Shown: positions 63,358 through 64,000 of the stretch, one piece after another
Layout of the letters: each line of letters starts with the position of its first letter
Position numbering within the stretch: the stretch's first letter is position 1
Origin: an uncultured Bacteroidia bacterium
GTDB taxonomy: Bacteria > Bacteroidota > Bacteroidia > Bacteroidales > F082
NCBI GenBank assembly: GCA_902770835.1
Contig: CACXUM010000001.1
Span: 62,001-126,000, forward strand
DNA: 64,000 bases
Reading direction: 5' to 3'
Notes under the pieces: generated by a model
The model's database searches: none
What the model saw: only the letters and a program-made list of their open reading frames with translations
Told to the model about the DNA's origin: nothing
Made by a program: the position numbers and the translations under genes

Positions 63358-64000
63358 AGCCGATTAGGTTGAGCAGTTCGAGATAATGGCCTTCGGAAAT
63401 CCTTTCCTCGTCGAATAACTTACGAGCCTTGGAGCCAAAATCACCGATGACCAATCCCTCGTTTCCTTTTGAATAGAGTTCGACATCATATCCGCGCAAA
63501 GCTGCCTCCTGCGTAATCGAAACAGCCAACAGCGCATCAGCGGACAAAGGACTGATAATGTGCAATTCCTTCAGCCTCACCACCAAAGTATGATGCGAAA
63601 CCCCATATAGATGCTCCATCCGAAGCAACGTGTCAATACTGACACTTTTGCTGACAATCTCATCGGATGGAATGTTTTTCAGCAAACCTTCCTTGGGCAT
63701 CAGCAAAGCGGAAGCGAACAGGTTGGCCGACCTCTCAGCAGCATCGGTATAGATTGAGTTGTCGCAGAAATGCGGCTGGGGATTCTCGTCGTAATACAAA
63801 TGATACAATTCATGCGCAATGGTGAAATGTTGCCGTCCCCGTCTCGAATTGCTGTTCACCAACATGAATCGATGCTTCTTGTCTGGGGTAAGCAAAGACA
63901 ATCCAAACAATTTGTCCGACAAGGGACGATAGAGCGTCATCACATTCAATTGACGGAGGACTGTTTTCATATTGAGCGGCTCCGTTGCGGAAACACGCAG
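63326..64000 (-). CDS. ImmA/IrrE-family metalloprotease (incomplete at the window edge)
   Basis: At least 224 residues; the frame is open to the right edge, so the start, and perhaps a helix-turn-helix domain, lies outside. The protease motif is FTIAHELYHLYYDEN (HExxH), with the third ligand region ERSANLFASALLMPKE. ImmA/IrrE proteases cleave repressors or antitoxins. The C-terminal half (about 120-214) resembles the region after the protease in PIN-linked members. It overlaps the PIN gene start by 32 bases, so together they look like a toxin-antitoxin or stress pair. Confidence 0.85.
   Translation of the reverse strand: MRVSATEPLNMKTVLRQLNVMTLYRPLSDKLFGLSLLTPDKKHRFMLVNSNSRRGRQHFTIAHELYHLYYDENPQPHFCDNSIYTDAAERSANLFASALLMPKEGLLKNIPSDEIVSKSVSIDTLLRMEHLYGVSHHTLVVRLKELHIISPLSADALLAVSITQEAALRGYDVELYSKGNEGLVIGDFGSKARKLFDEERISEGHYLELLNLIGYGEGQNHTGC

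Noticed and set aside
1-64000. An integrative element carrying the whole region
   Set aside because: No integrase, relaxase, conjugation gene or tRNA attachment site was found in the window, so no boundaries can be given.

Overview
The window is bacterial chromosome from the phylum Bacteroidota, most likely a gut or rumen Bacteroidales. The clearest sign is the promoter type. At least twenty genes have the Bacteroidota -7 box TAnnTTTG (as TATTTTTG, TACTTTTG and TATCTTTG) just upstream, and ribosome-binding sites are mostly weak. The lipoprotein signals and protein families (AlbA_2 ATPases, DUF362 lipoproteins, DUF3791) fit the same group. No rRNA or tRNA gene, phage structural gene, integrase or relaxase was recognised, and no gene-free stretch exceeds about 300 bases.

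Layout. 0-2 kb: class M sirtuin and zinc macrodomain pair (reversible protein ADP-ribosylation). 1.8-4.8 kb: an ArsR-controlled arsenical/thiol operon lying between two copies of the 3' end of an EamA transporter gene. 4.8-10 kb: transporter, glycosyltransferase, esterase and acyl-ACP thioesterase, with two gene remnants. 10-14.8 kb: a stand-alone Cas12a with a four-spacer CRISPR array and no adaptation genes. 14.9-17.7 kb: a compact sce7726 / sce7725 / RES-domain operon directly behind the array. 18-21 kb: an AraC-controlled redox/hydrolase operon. 21.4-23.1 kb: an IS1634-family element flanked by an unusually long target duplication. 23.1-29.9 kb: a five-gene operon, TcmP - DUF5131 - Dam-like methylase - McrB - McrC. 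30-34 kb: housekeeping and redox genes. 34-38.5 kb: an AlbA_2 ATPase with a repeat-coded linker, and an AT-rich pair made of a membrane-anchored S1-repeat protein and a zinc-ribbon protein. 38.8-45.6 kb: redox lipoproteins, acetyltransferase and regulators. 45.7-48.4 kb: wreckage of at least two type II restriction-modification systems. 48.5-55 kb: DUF362, a second AlbA_2 ATPase, oxidoreductases and an AAA ATPase. 55.3-60 kb: a complete type III restriction-modification system. 60-64 kb: a third DUF362 gene, small proteins, a frameshifted PIN toxin-like gene and the edge of an ImmA/IrrE gene.

The window reads as a defence-rich accessory region between ordinary metabolic genes. Cas12a, McrBC with its own methylase, TcmP/DUF5131, the sce7726-sce7725-RES set, type III R-M and decayed type II R-M all target or could target invading DNA, or abort infection. 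The many gene remnants (EamA 3' end, FMN reductase, Abi, N4 and C5 methylases, acetyltransferase, DUF1016, PIN), a duplicated promoter and repeated redox-gene sets show frequent duplication and loss. Everything here comes from reading the sequence and from family knowledge; no database search was run.
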